DNA from: Pseudomonas sichuanensis
GTDB lineage: Bacteria; Pseudomonadota; Gammaproteobacteria; Pseudomonadales; Pseudomonadaceae
Direction of reading: 5' to 3'
Assembly: GCF_003231305.1 (NCBI RefSeq)
Contig: NZ_QKVM01000014.1
Span: 1 to 64,000, forward strand
DNA length: 64,000 bases
Under the pieces are notes generated by a model. The model had not been told where the DNA came from and ran no database searches. It was given only the letters and a program-made list of their open reading frames with translations. A program made the translations under genes and the position numbers. Shown piece after piece: positions 1 through 8,297 of the stretch (its first letter is position 1; the number at the start of each line of letters is the position of its first letter).

Positions 1-438
1 AGACGTTTGCAGGAGTAGTTGCTGGGTAGCCATGACGGCAATGTCACCTTGCTCAAGCGTCAATATCAGTACGACGCCGTGGGTCAACTGCCCGATATCC
101 ACGATACCCGCCGTGGTCACTTGGCCTATCAGTACGACCCGGTTGGCCGCCCGCTGCAAACCACCAGCAGCCTCGGTGCCGAGAACTATGCCTTCGATCC
201 GGCAGGCAATCTTCTGGACGAGAAAACTCAGGAGTTCAATAGCCCGCTGGAGAGCGATCCACGCCGTAACAAGCATGATGGACATGTGGAGGCCAGCATT
301 ATCAAAAGGTACGCAGAGAAAAATAATATTTTGGTGCAGGAAATTGCGGCCAGCACGCCAATATGCGTGAACTGCGAGGAAACAATCATGGGGTATGGCG
401 CCAAGCCTGTGTCGCCGTTGAGGCGGAGGAGAGCATGA
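1..438 (+). pseudogene. Rhs/YD-repeat remnant with deaminase-fold toxin tip
   Basis: The frame is open from the window edge except for a TAG at 16-18 where the Rhs context suggests TGG (reading RRLQE-stop-LLGSHDGN). YD repeats follow (YQYDAVGQL, YQYDPVGRPL, FDPAGNLLDE). The usual 150-200 residue Rhs core end, with its conserved junction before the toxin, is missing: the repeats run straight into a tip at about base 235. The tip has HVE, then PICVNC about 30 residues later, which is the H-x-E plus C-x-x-C zinc-site pattern of cytidine-deaminase-fold polymorphic toxins. The last residues (PVSPLRRRRA) resemble ends of XOO2897/YwqJ-like deaminases. The stop overlaps the next gene by ATGA. A TTG at 19 could restart a short product, but the stop and internal deletion suggest a non-functional or orphan tip. 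The part upstream of the window is unseen. Confidence 0.7.
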
Positions 439-950
439 GTGATGATGAGCGAGTTGGGCTTTATGTTGTATTGAAATCACTTGGTCGCCTTACAGTGCTG
501 TTGGAGGGTAAAGGTATCGTAATTCCGGCCGTATTTACTGGTTTGCTCGATCAGGCATGGAGGTGGCTTGCGGAAGGCAAAAAAGTCACTCTTAAAGGGG
601 TAGAGAAAACCATGCGAAGCACGGTTGTTGAGGAGCAAAATGCTAAAGCCGAGAGCATTCTCCTAAATATGTACTTGTACGCTCTGTCAGATCTTGCTCA
701 GTATTTCAAGGAGGGTGGATTTGAGAGCTTGGAGTGTGTGGAGGCGGCTGTTATTGATTTTTATGACTTCTACGTGGCTCAGATGCATTTGGAGAACATT
801 GGTGGTGCAGGGGCGGTAGTGTTCAGCGCTGCTCAAGAAACGGCGGTGAAGGAGGATCCGGTATTTGCTGGTGAACTATCAATGTTAAGTGCTGATCGTG
901 CGTTTGCCAAAAAACAAATTGATTGGTCAGGTGTTGAATCGACTCGTTGA
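435..950 (+). CDS. Putative immunity protein for the upstream deaminase tip
   Basis: A 171-residue soluble, mostly helical protein starting MSDDERVGLY. The ATG at 435 overlaps the stop of the deaminase tip (ATGA) and is preceded by GGAGGAG, so this start is preferred over the in-frame ATG at 363. There is no signal peptide and no clear membrane segment. Codon use is more AT-rich than the core genes. I do not recognise the family by sequence; the function is inferred from position directly behind a polymorphic toxin tip, the usual toxin-immunity order. If the toxin is dead, this gene may be kept to protect against sister cells that still deliver it. Confidence 0.6.
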   Translation: MSDDERVGLYVVLKSLGRLTVLLEGKGIVIPAVFTGLLDQAWRWLAEGKKVTLKGVEKTMRSTVVEEQNAKAESILLNMYLYALSDLAQYFKEGGFESLECVEAAVIDFYDFYVAQMHLENIGGAGAVVFSAAQETAVKEDPVFAGELSMLSADRAFAKKQIDWSGVESTR

Positions 951-953
951 GGC

Positions 954-1341
954 ATTGCTTTTCGCTGGGGGAATAAGTTATGGATGGCATTTAAAACAAT
1001 TAACTTCCTACGTCTTGGCTCGATCATTGAGTGCAGGTCCAAGGCCCTGGCCGGCAGCGACCTGCAACTGGCGAAAAGTGGCCAGGCCGCGCATGTTAGG
1101 AGGGGGATTCGTGCGAAGGGCAATAATAGAGTGTATCTGGAGCCTGCCAGTAAAAAGCCGTTGTCAAAAATTGAGGTGCAGAAAAATATCAGTTCAAGGG
1201 AAATAAAGTTCGGGATTATATAGAGACTGATGTTGAACATAGTAGACTGGAGTGGGTGGGCAATCCCCGTCGTCATATAAAGAGTTGACGGTCAAAGGTG
1301 ATCTTGAACTGAAAAGTCATACGCTGGTGCAAAGGAAGTGA
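954..1341 (+). pseudogene. Frameshifted relic of a second toxin C-terminal tip
   Basis: No single frame is open across this 390-bp stretch, but three successive frames give a plausible toxin tail. The first, about 984-1180, reads AGSDLQLAKSGQAAHVRRG and then NRVYLEPASKKPLSKIEVQKN. A second frame, 1181-1288, reads EKYQFKGNKVRDYIETDVEH then SRLEWVGNPRRHIKS. A third, 1282-1341, reads ELTVKGDLELKSHTLVQRK and stops 2 bases before the next start codon. Motifs of the type KGNK-x-R-[DE]-Y-I-E-x-D-x-x-H-x-x-LE are common near the ends of colicin- or Rhs-type nuclease toxins, and the tip-then-immunity layout fits. A short intact reading frame (984-1223, 79 codons) exists in the first frame but is probably only part of the relic. 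The family assignment is inference. Confidence 0.4.
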
Positions 1342-1343
1342 TT

Positions 1344-1664
1344 ATGAGAATTGAGAATGAAGAAATCTCCCTGAGCAGAAAAGATGTGGACGCCATATTG
1401 AGGGAGATAGAGTTCATTTTGGTATCGCTTGGAAGATTGAATCGGCACTATGAAAGTGAGTCAGTCGCGGATCTCGCGGAATGTGAAGATTACTATGCTG
1501 CGATCACGAAATTTTTTGATTGCGAGCGGGTGACTGACAGGCTGGCAAAAATGAGAATGATAATTTCTTCAAGGTTCGATGATACGCTAGGCGATGATGA
1601 TATGGATGATCTGGAGAGGGTGTTGGATAAAATTGAGCTTTGGGAACGGCCGGGGGATGCATAG
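1344..1664 (+). CDS. Small acidic immunity-like protein, paralogue 1
   Basis: A 106-residue acidic helical protein (MRIENEEISL...). The ATG at 1344 sits 6-8 bases after AAAGGAAG; a GTG at 1338 is also in frame but too close to the ribosome site. It aligns along its length with the next gene: both have a hydrophobic stretch of type LxExEFxLxSLxxLxxHY near residue 30, then RLxKxxxxxSxRF near residue 75 and a charged C-terminal helix. There is no signal peptide. It follows the frameshifted toxin relic, so the likely role is immunity to a toxin that has decayed here. No family recognised. Confidence 0.55.
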   Translation: MRIENEEISLSRKDVDAILREIEFILVSLGRLNRHYESESVADLAECEDYYAAITKFFDCERVTDRLAKMRMIISSRFDDTLGDDDMDDLERVLDKIELWERPGDA

Positions 1665-1715
1665 CTTCGGTGGTTCAGAGTGGATTAAAATTTAACTCGG
1701 TGGGGAGGGTAGTAG

Positions 1716-2024
1716 TTGCGTGAAGAACAAGATGTAACAGTCTCTGGTGAAGAGGCTGTAGATATTCTTTGGGAGTTGGAGTATCTCCTGATTTCGTTAA
1801 GGGATATCGGGCTGCATTACTATATGCGTGAAGAAGTTGCCGCGAATGATGAAAGGGACTATCGCGTGGAAACTGCAAGGTTTATATGCGACTCTCAAAT
1901 GATTTCTAGGCTGGAGAAGATTAAACGTAAGCTTTCGGATAGGTTTGAGGCGTGCTGTGGTCGAGAGGAGTTGGATGTGCTCCGTAAAAAGCTTAAAAGG
2001 AAACGTTTTTGGAAAGCGGAGTGA
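1716..2024 (+). CDS. Small immunity-like protein, paralogue 2
   Basis: A 102-residue protein starting at TTG 1716, preceded by a strong GGGGAGGG about 8 bases upstream; no ATG is available near the homologous N-terminus. It is a diverged tandem copy of the preceding gene: VDILWELEYLLISLRDIGLHYY here matches VDAILREIEFILVSLGRLNRHY in structure, and MISRLEKIKRKLSDRF matches RVTDRLAKMRMIISSRF. The C-terminus is very basic (RKKLKRKRFWKAE), unlike the acidic end of the first copy. Tandem immunity copies are typical of Rhs loci that have exchanged tips. The function is inferred only from context. Confidence 0.5.
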   Translation: MREEQDVTVSGEEAVDILWELEYLLISLRDIGLHYYMREEVAANDERDYRVETARFICDSQMISRLEKIKRKLSDRFEACCGREELDVLRKKLKRKRFWKAE

Positions 2025-2036
2025 TTTCTAAAAATG

Positions 2037-2273
2037 AAAGGGGACAGATTTGTTTTTTATTCTAATTTCTGTCGACTTGGGGCCAAGGGATCACAGAGCT
2101 CAGGAAGTTCCGGCTGGGAAATTTTCCTTGATTCGATTGGTTTTCCAATGGGCAGAACTGGCGGGCAATATTCGGTTCGTGGGCGAGCCTGCGCGAGTCG
2201 CTGGTAAATAGATCGAACGAAAGAAGCAGGCTAGACAGAAGTTAGGTTTGAGAAAATAAATCTGTTTCCTTTT
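2037..2273. mobile_element. Mini-element with 20-bp imperfect inverted ends
   Basis: The left end AAAGGGGACAGATTTGTTTT (2037-2056) and the reverse complement of 2254-2273 (AAAGGAAACAGATTTATTTT) agree at 17 of 20 bases. AAAGGGGACAGATTTATTTT-type sequences are known to flank REP-associated (Y1, IS200-like) transposase genes in gammaproteobacteria. The 237-bp span has no transposase reading frame, so it is either a non-autonomous derivative or a deleted copy. It fills almost all of the gap between the second immunity-like gene and the next gene, which is otherwise featureless. Confidence 0.5.
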
Positions 2274-2342
2274 TTAAATTATCTGAGGCGAGGCGCCGGG
2301 CAGGTCTCAAATAGTAGGCCGAAGAAAAGATAGGGAACTCAT

Positions 2343-2834
2343 GTGGATGGCATGAAAGAGCTACAAGACAGATGGGTGGCCGGCCAGATAATAGGGCTGG
2401 ATGTTTTGTATTGCGGGGCTGTCGCTGTTAAAAATATAGACATTGACTCTATTGAAAATGATAGGCTTGCGCACGCTTTTGGCAAAGAGTATAGAATCTC
2501 ATATGAAGGTGAGATCGAGCTTGATGAGATGCTTGGCGATGATGATATTTGGTCAGAAGTACAGGTGTACAATAAGCTATTGCTGGAAGATGGGCGGGTA
2601 ATTTTTTGCGGTGAGGGCGAAATGGGCAATGAGGGGTTTATTGCGCGAACGGATAAAGACAATAATATAGAGTGGTTTTTGTTCTCGATGACATCTAATC
2701 CGTTTGTGGATATAAAGCGGCAGGGTGACTTGATTTACATTCAGTCTACGCACAGATTTTGTATTGCCCTGAGCTTGCTGAGTGATGAGGTGTTTATTGT
2801 CAATGAGGAAATCTCCACGCTTGGTGCGGTTTGA
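2343..2834 (+). CDS. Hypothetical protein, possible orphan immunity protein
   Basis: A 163-residue acidic soluble protein. GTG at 2343 follows AGGGAA at usable spacing; ATG at 2352 (MKELQDRW) is an alternative start. Strand-like alternation with aspartate and glutamate (VLYCGAVAVKN, RVIFCGEGEMGNEGF, IEWFLFSMTSNPF) suggests a beta-rich fold. It is AT-rich, like the other small genes of this Rhs graveyard, and stands alone between a mini-element and another small gene. I do not recognise a family. Immunity function is suggested only by the neighbourhood. Confidence 0.5.
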   Translation: MDGMKELQDRWVAGQIIGLDVLYCGAVAVKNIDIDSIENDRLAHAFGKEYRISYEGEIELDEMLGDDDIWSEVQVYNKLLLEDGRVIFCGEGEMGNEGFIARTDKDNNIEWFLFSMTSNPFVDIKRQGDLIYIQSTHRFCIALSLLSDEVFIVNEEISTLGAV

Positions 2835-3007
2835 ATAACCTCTATGAGGGATGGGGGCGGAGCTTGAGGGGTTGATATCCTGCCCCTGCTCCTACCCGAG
2901 GCCTCATTCCAAGAGCTTGAGGCAATCTAGGCATGCTTAGTCGTAATTAGTAAGACGATCCGTAATCCCACAGACCTGCCTACCGTCCGAAAAAGGCCGC
3001 ATGGATC

Positions 3008-3331
3008 ATGAGCTACGAATACAGTCTTGTTTTTGATGACCCTGCTGCGTTACAGCGAGTTATCGAAAGGCTTCGCACCAGTCAAGCGCATGCGGGAGAG
3101 GCTGAAGGAGTTGTGTGTCTCAAAGATCAGAAACAGTCAACATTAGCTGCTTATGATGTGCGATTGACCAGGCTTGACTCACTTTCTGCGTGGTTGGAGG
3201 TCAATTTTAGGTCGCTGGAGTTGTATGAGCTCTTTAGTACTTCATTGGCAGGGGCAAATGTGAGGTGCTTTGAAGATGGCGACCTTGATGACGAGGTGAC
3301 TCTGAGAGAGGCGTTCAGGATTAAAAATTGA
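3008..3331 (+). CDS. Hypothetical small protein near Rhs remnants
   Basis: A 107-residue protein beginning MSYEYSLVFDDPAALQRVIE, a mixed alpha/beta composition with no membrane segment. Two ATG codons lie close together (3001 and 3008) and only the second is in frame; no strong ribosome site is visible. Its size, slightly acidic charge and position between an orphan gene and a SUKH-like gene fit an immunity protein, but no motif proves this. No toxin frame is visible upstream in 2835-3007. Confidence 0.45.
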   Translation: MSYEYSLVFDDPAALQRVIERLRTSQAHAGEAEGVVCLKDQKQSTLAAYDVRLTRLDSLSAWLEVNFRSLELYELFSTSLAGANVRCFEDGDLDDEVTLREAFRIKN

Positions 3332-3548
3332 ACCTTTTAGCAGAGCTAAAGAAGGAAAAGCTCGCTGCCGTTAGTCGCGCTGTACGGTCCCTCGCATTTC
3401 CAAAGAGAAGGTCCGATAGCTAGTTCTCGAGGAGTCCCCACAAACCGAGGTGCATTTGTTGGGCCATGGCTCGCGAGCGACCTTGTCTGATGGATGGCAG
3501 GCTTACACGGATGCAGACGCTGATGCATCACAACGAAGGAAAGTTGAA

Positions 3549-4202
3549 TTGACGGACACTCAGATAACTCGCCTGGAAAAACTGTTGTCGATCGCAGGTG
3601 AGCCCCTGGCCCTGCCCGACACGCTCGATGCACGTAGTCGCGCCCTGGCGGGCCCGCGGGCCGATGAGCTGGAAAGCCTGCTCTTACGGTGCAATGGCTT
3701 CTACGCCTTTGAAAGCGCGTTGCATGTGTTCGCCACAGGGGCCGCCGCGCCGGGCGGCGAATCCAGCCTGCAGCAGTGGAATGCCCCAGAATTGTGGCGC
3801 TTCGAATTTCCTGAACTGGAAGAAGCGCCGGTGTTGTTCTTCGCCGAGGACGTATTCGGTGTGCAGTTCTGTCTGCGCCAGGGCCAGGTGTACACATTCG
3901 ACCCGGAAACAGGCGGGTTCGAATACCTGGCTAATGACCTGGAGGGTTGGGCAGCGGCAGTTCTGGCCGATTACAAGGTGCTGACCGGTTGGCCCCTGGC
4001 GAACGCCTGGCAAGCGCTGCACGGCCCCCTGGCCCAGGGCCAGCGATTGCTGCCACTCACTGGGTTTGCCTTCGGTGGTTCGTTCTCGGTGGATAACCTG
4101 CGCGCAGGCAATGCCATCGAGGGCATGCGCTACCGGGGTTGCATCGCACGGCAGATGGCAGGAGTGGCCGATGGCTCGGTGGTAAAACTCTCAGTGTCCT
4201 GA
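3549..4202 (+). CDS. SMI1/KNR4 (SUKH)-like protein
   Basis: About 217 residues. The start is probably TTG 3549, preceded by AAGGAAAG; the open frame continues upstream to 3450 but without a ribosome site. The pattern of an early helix, LLLRCNGFYAFESALHVF, then ELWRFEFPEL and VLFFAEDVFGVQFCL with VYTFDPETGGFEYLA, is typical of the SUKH superfamily, which includes many immunity proteins to nuclease toxins as well as proteins of other roles. It is GC-rich, in contrast to the AT-rich genes before it, and stands 123 bp before a PAAR gene, which supports a type VI cargo context. The specific partner is unknown. Confidence 0.65.
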   Translation: MTDTQITRLEKLLSIAGEPLALPDTLDARSRALAGPRADELESLLLRCNGFYAFESALHVFATGAAAPGGESSLQQWNAPELWRFEFPELEEAPVLFFAEDVFGVQFCLRQGQVYTFDPETGGFEYLANDLEGWAAAVLADYKVLTGWPLANAWQALHGPLAQGQRLLPLTGFAFGGSFSVDNLRAGNAIEGMRYRGCIARQMAGVADGSVVKLSVS

Positions 4203-4325
4203 CGGGTTGCCCCTGTCACCCTCAGCACATCAATCGCAGTGATGCCCTATAGCCTCTGATCTGCCACGCCATGTTAGGCTTTGCCACCGGCATCGACGCC
4301 ACCTTACTGACACGGAGTTCCCCCC

Positions 4326-4589
4326 ATGAAAGACATCATCCGCCTCGGCGATTCCACCACCCACGGTGGCAAGGTGCTCGGCTCCTTCGGCAACACCAAC
4401 GTCAACGGCAAGCCCATCGCCGGTGTCGGGCACATGGTCAGTTGCCCGCTGTGCAAGGGCGTGTTCCCCATCGTCGAAGGCAGCGCCACCTACAACGTCG
4501 ACGGCACCCCGGTCGCCCTCGATGGGCACAAGACCGCCTGCGGCGCGGCGCTGATCGCCAGCGGCCCGAAAAGCGGTGTCGCCAGCTGA
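4326..4589 (+). CDS. PAAR domain spike-tip protein
   Basis: An 87-residue stand-alone PAAR protein (MKDIIRLGDSTTHGGKVLGS). PAAR proteins cap the VgrG spike of type VI secretion systems and recruit toxic effectors. The repeated short strands, the glycine-rich turns, a cysteine pair (CPLCKG) and a further cysteine (KTACGAAL), and the full-length size all match the minimal PAAR family. No vgrG or effector is attached or adjacent in the window. The start ATG 4326 is the natural N-terminus of the family; the ribosome site (ACGGAG) is weak. Confidence 0.85.
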   Translation: MKDIIRLGDSTTHGGKVLGSFGNTNVNGKPIAGVGHMVSCPLCKGVFPIVEGSATYNVDGTPVALDGHKTACGAALIASGPKSGVAS

Positions 4590-4680
4590 AATTGGCCTGC
4601 GGGGACAACACATACCCAGTGGGCAACCGTCTTCTTGTACAGGCCGGGCTGGCCGATACCAGGCTCCGCGTCGCCGGCAT

Positions 4681-4829
4681 CGCGGGGCAAGTCCGCTCCC
4701 ACGCCATGCAGACTGCTCGAAATGCAGTTCCATACACGACAAGGAAGCCTGATTGATGGATGGGTATCTCGAGGTTGCGGTGACCCTCTAGTTCACCGCG
4801 TAACCTGTGGGAGCGGGTTTACCCGCGAA
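4681..4829. repeat. REP elements, two cores
   Basis: One core of the GCGGGGCAAG-x-CCGCTCCCACG type lies at 4681-4703 with one base changed from the common form. A second core of the GTGGGAGCGGGTTTACCCGCGAA type lies at 4807-4829. The second is inside the 3-prime end of the TolC gene and is translated in it. Confidence 0.85.
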
Positions 4830-6173
4830 AGCGTCGGGCGCTTCACCTTCGTTTTCACGGGCAAGCGTTGAGCCAAGCAGCCGGTTGACCTCATGCAGGT
4901 CGCTTTCCATCAGGCCGCCCACGGCTGCCTTCAAGCGCAGCTGGGCCTGCAGGGTGTCGTAGCGCGCTCGGGACAGTTGTTGCACGATGTCGGTGAAACG
5001 CCCCTGGGCCTCCAGCACGTCGATGCTCACGCGCACCCCCACCCGGTATCCAAGCCGGTTGGCCTCCAACGCCGACCTGGCCGAGATTCTCGCCGCCTCC
5101 AGCGCCTGCACCTGGGCCCTGCCATCGAGTACACCCAGCCAGGCTTCGCGCACCTGCAACTGCGCGGTGCGCTTGGCTTCCTCGTACTGGGCCTCGCCTT
5201 GAGCACTCAATGCCTGGGCCTGGCGCACCGCCGAGCTGGGGCGCCCACCCGCGTACAGCGGCAGGCTCAGGCGCAGGCTGACACTGGTAAGGTCGCTGCG
5301 CGCGGCGCCGATGTTCGGCTGCTGCTGCACCCCTTGGCTTGCCACCAGGTCGAGCGTAGGCAGGTGCTCGGCCTTTCGGCTGCGTACTTCGTTCTGTGCG
5401 ATGGCCAGGCGCAAGGCTTGCGTCTGGACCTCGTAGGCGTCTTGCTGCGCCGCAGCCAACCAGGCGCCGATATCGGCGGGGTGCGGTGGGGCCAGGCTCA
5501 CGCCCTCGCGCAGGCCCTGCAGGGGGCCAGGGGTTCGGCCGATGATCCGCGCCAGTACGTGGCGGGCCAGTTCGACTTGGCTGGCGGCCTTGATCGATGC
5601 AGCCAGGGCCGCGTCGGCGCTGGCTTGTGCCTCGTGCACGTCGGCAATGCTGACGTTGCCCAACTCGAAATGCTTGCGGGCGCTGGCCAGTTGCTGGGTA
5701 TCGGCGGCATGCTGCTGGCGCAGGGCATCCACGCTTGCCTCCGCGTTCAGGATCGCGAAGTAGGCTTCGGCCACGCGCAGCAACAGCGCCTGGCGGGCTT
5801 CGTGGTAACGGCTGATGGCCAGGGCGGTCTGTTGGCTGCCCTGCTGGTATTGGACCCAGTTCTGCCAACGGAACAGCGGTTGCACCAGTTGGATGCTGTA
5901 GGTCCGGCTCTGGCGGCGATATGTCATCGCCTCGTTGTCGAGCTGGTACTGGGTGCGGTTCCAGGCGTTCTGCGCCTGCAGGGACAGCTCGGGCAGCAGG
6001 CCGGCGCGAGCTTGTGCCTCGGCTTCCAGCCCTGCCTGGTGTTCGGCCTGGGCCGCCGACCATTGCTGGTCGTTGAGCAGGGCGTCCTGGTAAATGCTGA
6101 GCAGGTCGTCGGCCTGGGTGGGCAGCACCAGGTAGCCCAGGGCCAAGGCGAGCAGGCGTGTAGCAAAGGGCAT
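4788..6173 (-). CDS. TolC-family outer membrane channel of the microcin exporter
   Basis: A 461-residue outer membrane efflux protein. An N-terminal signal peptide (MPFATRLLALALGYLVLP...) is followed by the two long TolC repeats rich in Gln, Ala and Arg (helical barrel) with short strand segments (YSIQLVQPLFRW and VSLRLSLPLYAGG, the two equivalent beta turns). It is the last gene of the minus-strand microcin operon and overlaps the ABC exporter gene by one base (TGATG), so the two are translationally coupled. It should form the outer membrane exit for the peptide. Its C-terminal tail (FAGKPAPTGYAVN) is encoded by a REP palindrome, suggesting that a REP insertion rewrote the end of the gene. 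Confidence 0.88.
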   Translation of the reverse strand: MPFATRLLALALGYLVLPTQADDLLSIYQDALLNDQQWSAAQAEHQAGLEAEAQARAGLLPELSLQAQNAWNRTQYQLDNEAMTYRRQSRTYSIQLVQPLFRWQNWVQYQQGSQQTALAISRYHEARQALLLRVAEAYFAILNAEASVDALRQQHAADTQQLASARKHFELGNVSIADVHEAQASADAALAASIKAASQVELARHVLARIIGRTPGPLQGLREGVSLAPPHPADIGAWLAAAQQDAYEVQTQALRLAIAQNEVRSRKAEHLPTLDLVASQGVQQQPNIGAARSDLTSVSLRLSLPLYAGGRPSSAVRQAQALSAQGEAQYEEAKRTAQLQVREAWLGVLDGRAQVQALEAARISARSALEANRLGYRVGVRVSIDVLEAQGRFTDIVQQLSRARYDTLQAQLRLKAAVGGLMESDLHEVNRLLGSTLARENEGEAPDAFAGKPAPTGYAVN

Positions 6174-8260
6174 CAGGCAGGCTCCGGCAGGGCTGCGCGC
6201 CGCCAGTCTTCGACGATCGCTCCTTTCTCAAGGCGCACCACGCGGCTGGCCAGGGCAATGGTTTCCTGGCGATGGGCGATGCTGACGCGGGTCATGCGCA
6301 TTTGCTGCATGGCTTTTGCCACGCATTGCTCACTGTGCAGGTCCAGATGGCTGGTGGCTTCGTCCAGGGCCAGGATCTTCGGTTGCTTGTACAGCGCCCG
6401 AGCCAGCAGCAAGCGTTGTCGCTGGCCGCCGGACAGGCCGCTGCCCATCTCCGCCACCAGGGTCTGGTAGCCCATGGGCATCTGGCTGATCGTGTCGTGG
6501 ATATGGGCATGCCGCGCCGCCGTTTCGATCCCGCCCTGATCGGCGTGAGGATCGAAGCAGGCGATGTTCTCGGCGAGGGAGCCGGCCAACAGATGGTCAT
6601 CCTGCATCACCGCGCCCACCAGGCCGCGCAGCCCCTCGACCCCTAGTTGGCGCACAGGGATGTCACCGATCCGTATTTCGCCTTCGGTGGGTTGCAGCAG
6701 GCCGAGCATCAGTTTGAACAGCGTGGACTTGCCGCAGCCCGATGCGCCGACGATCGCCAGCGAGTCGCCGGCAGCAATGGTCAGGGACAGTTTACGCAGG
6801 ATCCACGGCTCCCCTTCGGCATAGCGGAAGGAAACATCCCGGAACTCCAGGCAGGGCTCGATGCGCTGCATATCGGTTTCCAGCTGCGTCATCGGCTCGG
6901 TGGGTTCCAGAGCGATATCCGCCAGGCGCTCGGCATGCAACGACAGCATCCTGATCTCGACCCCCAGGTCGATCAATTTGCTGGCGCGCCCGGTGAACTG
7001 GCTCTTGTAGGCCAGGAAGGCGAGCAACATGCCCAGCGACAGCCCGCCCTCCAGCACCGCCAGGCCGCCGATATACAACAGCAACATGCCTTCAATGCCG
7101 AAGATCAGGGTATTGAGGCTGGCGAATGCCAACAGCATCTTCTGGGTGGCGACGTCGCGATTCTGTACATCGGCCAGCAGGTTCTGCCAGGTGGCCAGGC
7201 GCGCCGAGGTCATGTTGAACAGCTTCAGTGGCATGACCGTGCGGATGGTTTCGAGGAAGTACGAGTTCTCCCGGGCGGCCAGCACGATTCGCTTTTCCGA
7301 GGCATTGCGCAAGGGGTGGTAGAACGCCAGGCGCAGGGCCGCGTACAGCAGCACCGCCACCCCGACGATGCCGGTCAGTGTGGTGCTGTACAGCAGCATC
7401 ATGCCCAAGGTAATGAAGGTGACCAGGGCATCCAGCACCACGGTGACGGCGCCATTGGTGAAGACCGCGCGAATGGCCGCCAGCGACTGGAAACGTGCGG
7501 TGATGTCCCCCAGCTGGCGTTTTTCGAAGAACGGCCAGGGCAGGCGCAATAAGTGGCTGAAGAGGTTGCCTGACCATTGCAGCGCCAGTTGCTGGTTGAG
7601 GCGCAGGTTCATCCAGCCCCGGGCCATGCGCAGGGCGAAGTCGACCAGCAGCAACAGGCAGCCCCCCATCACGGCCAGCAGCAGCAATTGGCGGTCGGCG
7701 GAAACCAGGGCGCCGTCGACCACCCACTGCGTGACTTGGGGAGAGAGCAGGGCCACCACTTCCAGCGCCAGTGCCAGCACCAGGATGTTGCCCAGCGCAC
7801 GCTTGAGCCCCTGCACCCGGCCGGTCAACGCCCTCAGCCGCAGGCGCGGGTTGTGCTGGGCGGGCACGAACTCGGCGTTGGGCGAAAGCTCCAGGGCCAC
7901 CCCGGTGAAGTGCCGGGAGGCTTCTTCCAGCGTGATCACCTGGCGGCCCCGGGCGGGGTCGAGAATCACCAGGCGGCCGGCCTTGATCGTATCCAGCACC
8001 ACGAAGTGGTTCAGGTTCCAGTGCAGGATGCAGGGGGTACGTAACTGGCGGATTTCCTCGAGTTCAAGGCGCAATGGCCGGCAAGTGAACGCCAGCTGCT
8101 GAGCGTGGCGGATCAGTTGCGCCAGGCTGGTGCCTTTACTTGAAACGGCAAAGCGCCGGCGCAGGGTCGCCAGGTCCAGATGCAGGCCATGGGCGGCGGC
8201 GATCATCACCAGACAGGCCAGGCCGCACTCCTGGCTTTCGGCCTGCAGGATCACGCGCAT
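6173..8260 (-). CDS. C39-peptidase ABC exporter, CvaB type
   Basis: A 695-residue fused protease/ABC transporter that removes the double-glycine leader and exports the peptide. The N-terminal C39 domain has Q6, C12 (QAESQECGLA), H85 (LNHFVVLD) and D101 (ILDPARG). The C-to-H and H-to-D spacings (73 and 16) equal those of the CvaB triad C32/H105/D121. A six-helix membrane domain follows (about residues 155-430), then an ATPase domain with Walker A GASGCGKST, signature LSGGQRQR and Walker B ILALDEATSHLD. It lies 37 bp downstream of the cupin gene and overlaps the TolC gene by one base. All residues needed for cleavage appear present, so this is an active processing exporter. Confidence 0.93.
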   Translation of the reverse strand: MRVILQAESQECGLACLVMIAAAHGLHLDLATLRRRFAVSSKGTSLAQLIRHAQQLAFTCRPLRLELEEIRQLRTPCILHWNLNHFVVLDTIKAGRLVILDPARGRQVITLEEASRHFTGVALELSPNAEFVPAQHNPRLRLRALTGRVQGLKRALGNILVLALALEVVALLSPQVTQWVVDGALVSADRQLLLLAVMGGCLLLLVDFALRMARGWMNLRLNQQLALQWSGNLFSHLLRLPWPFFEKRQLGDITARFQSLAAIRAVFTNGAVTVVLDALVTFITLGMMLLYSTTLTGIVGVAVLLYAALRLAFYHPLRNASEKRIVLAARENSYFLETIRTVMPLKLFNMTSARLATWQNLLADVQNRDVATQKMLLAFASLNTLIFGIEGMLLLYIGGLAVLEGGLSLGMLLAFLAYKSQFTGRASKLIDLGVEIRMLSLHAERLADIALEPTEPMTQLETDMQRIEPCLEFRDVSFRYAEGEPWILRKLSLTIAAGDSLAIVGASGCGKSTLFKLMLGLLQPTEGEIRIGDIPVRQLGVEGLRGLVGAVMQDDHLLAGSLAENIACFDPHADQGGIETAARHAHIHDTISQMPMGYQTLVAEMGSGLSGGQRQRLLLARALYKQPKILALDEATSHLDLHSEQCVAKAMQQMRMTRVSIAHRQETIALASRVVRLEKGAIVEDWRRAALPEPA

Positions 8261-8297
8261 GGTCTGAATATCCCGACCGGAGATGGCAGCCCGCTGC

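Noticed and set aside
889..1206. A 105-codon plus-strand frame after the first immunity gene
   Set aside because: It begins inside the immunity gene without a ribosome site and shows no domain; the toxin relic in other frames explains the region better.
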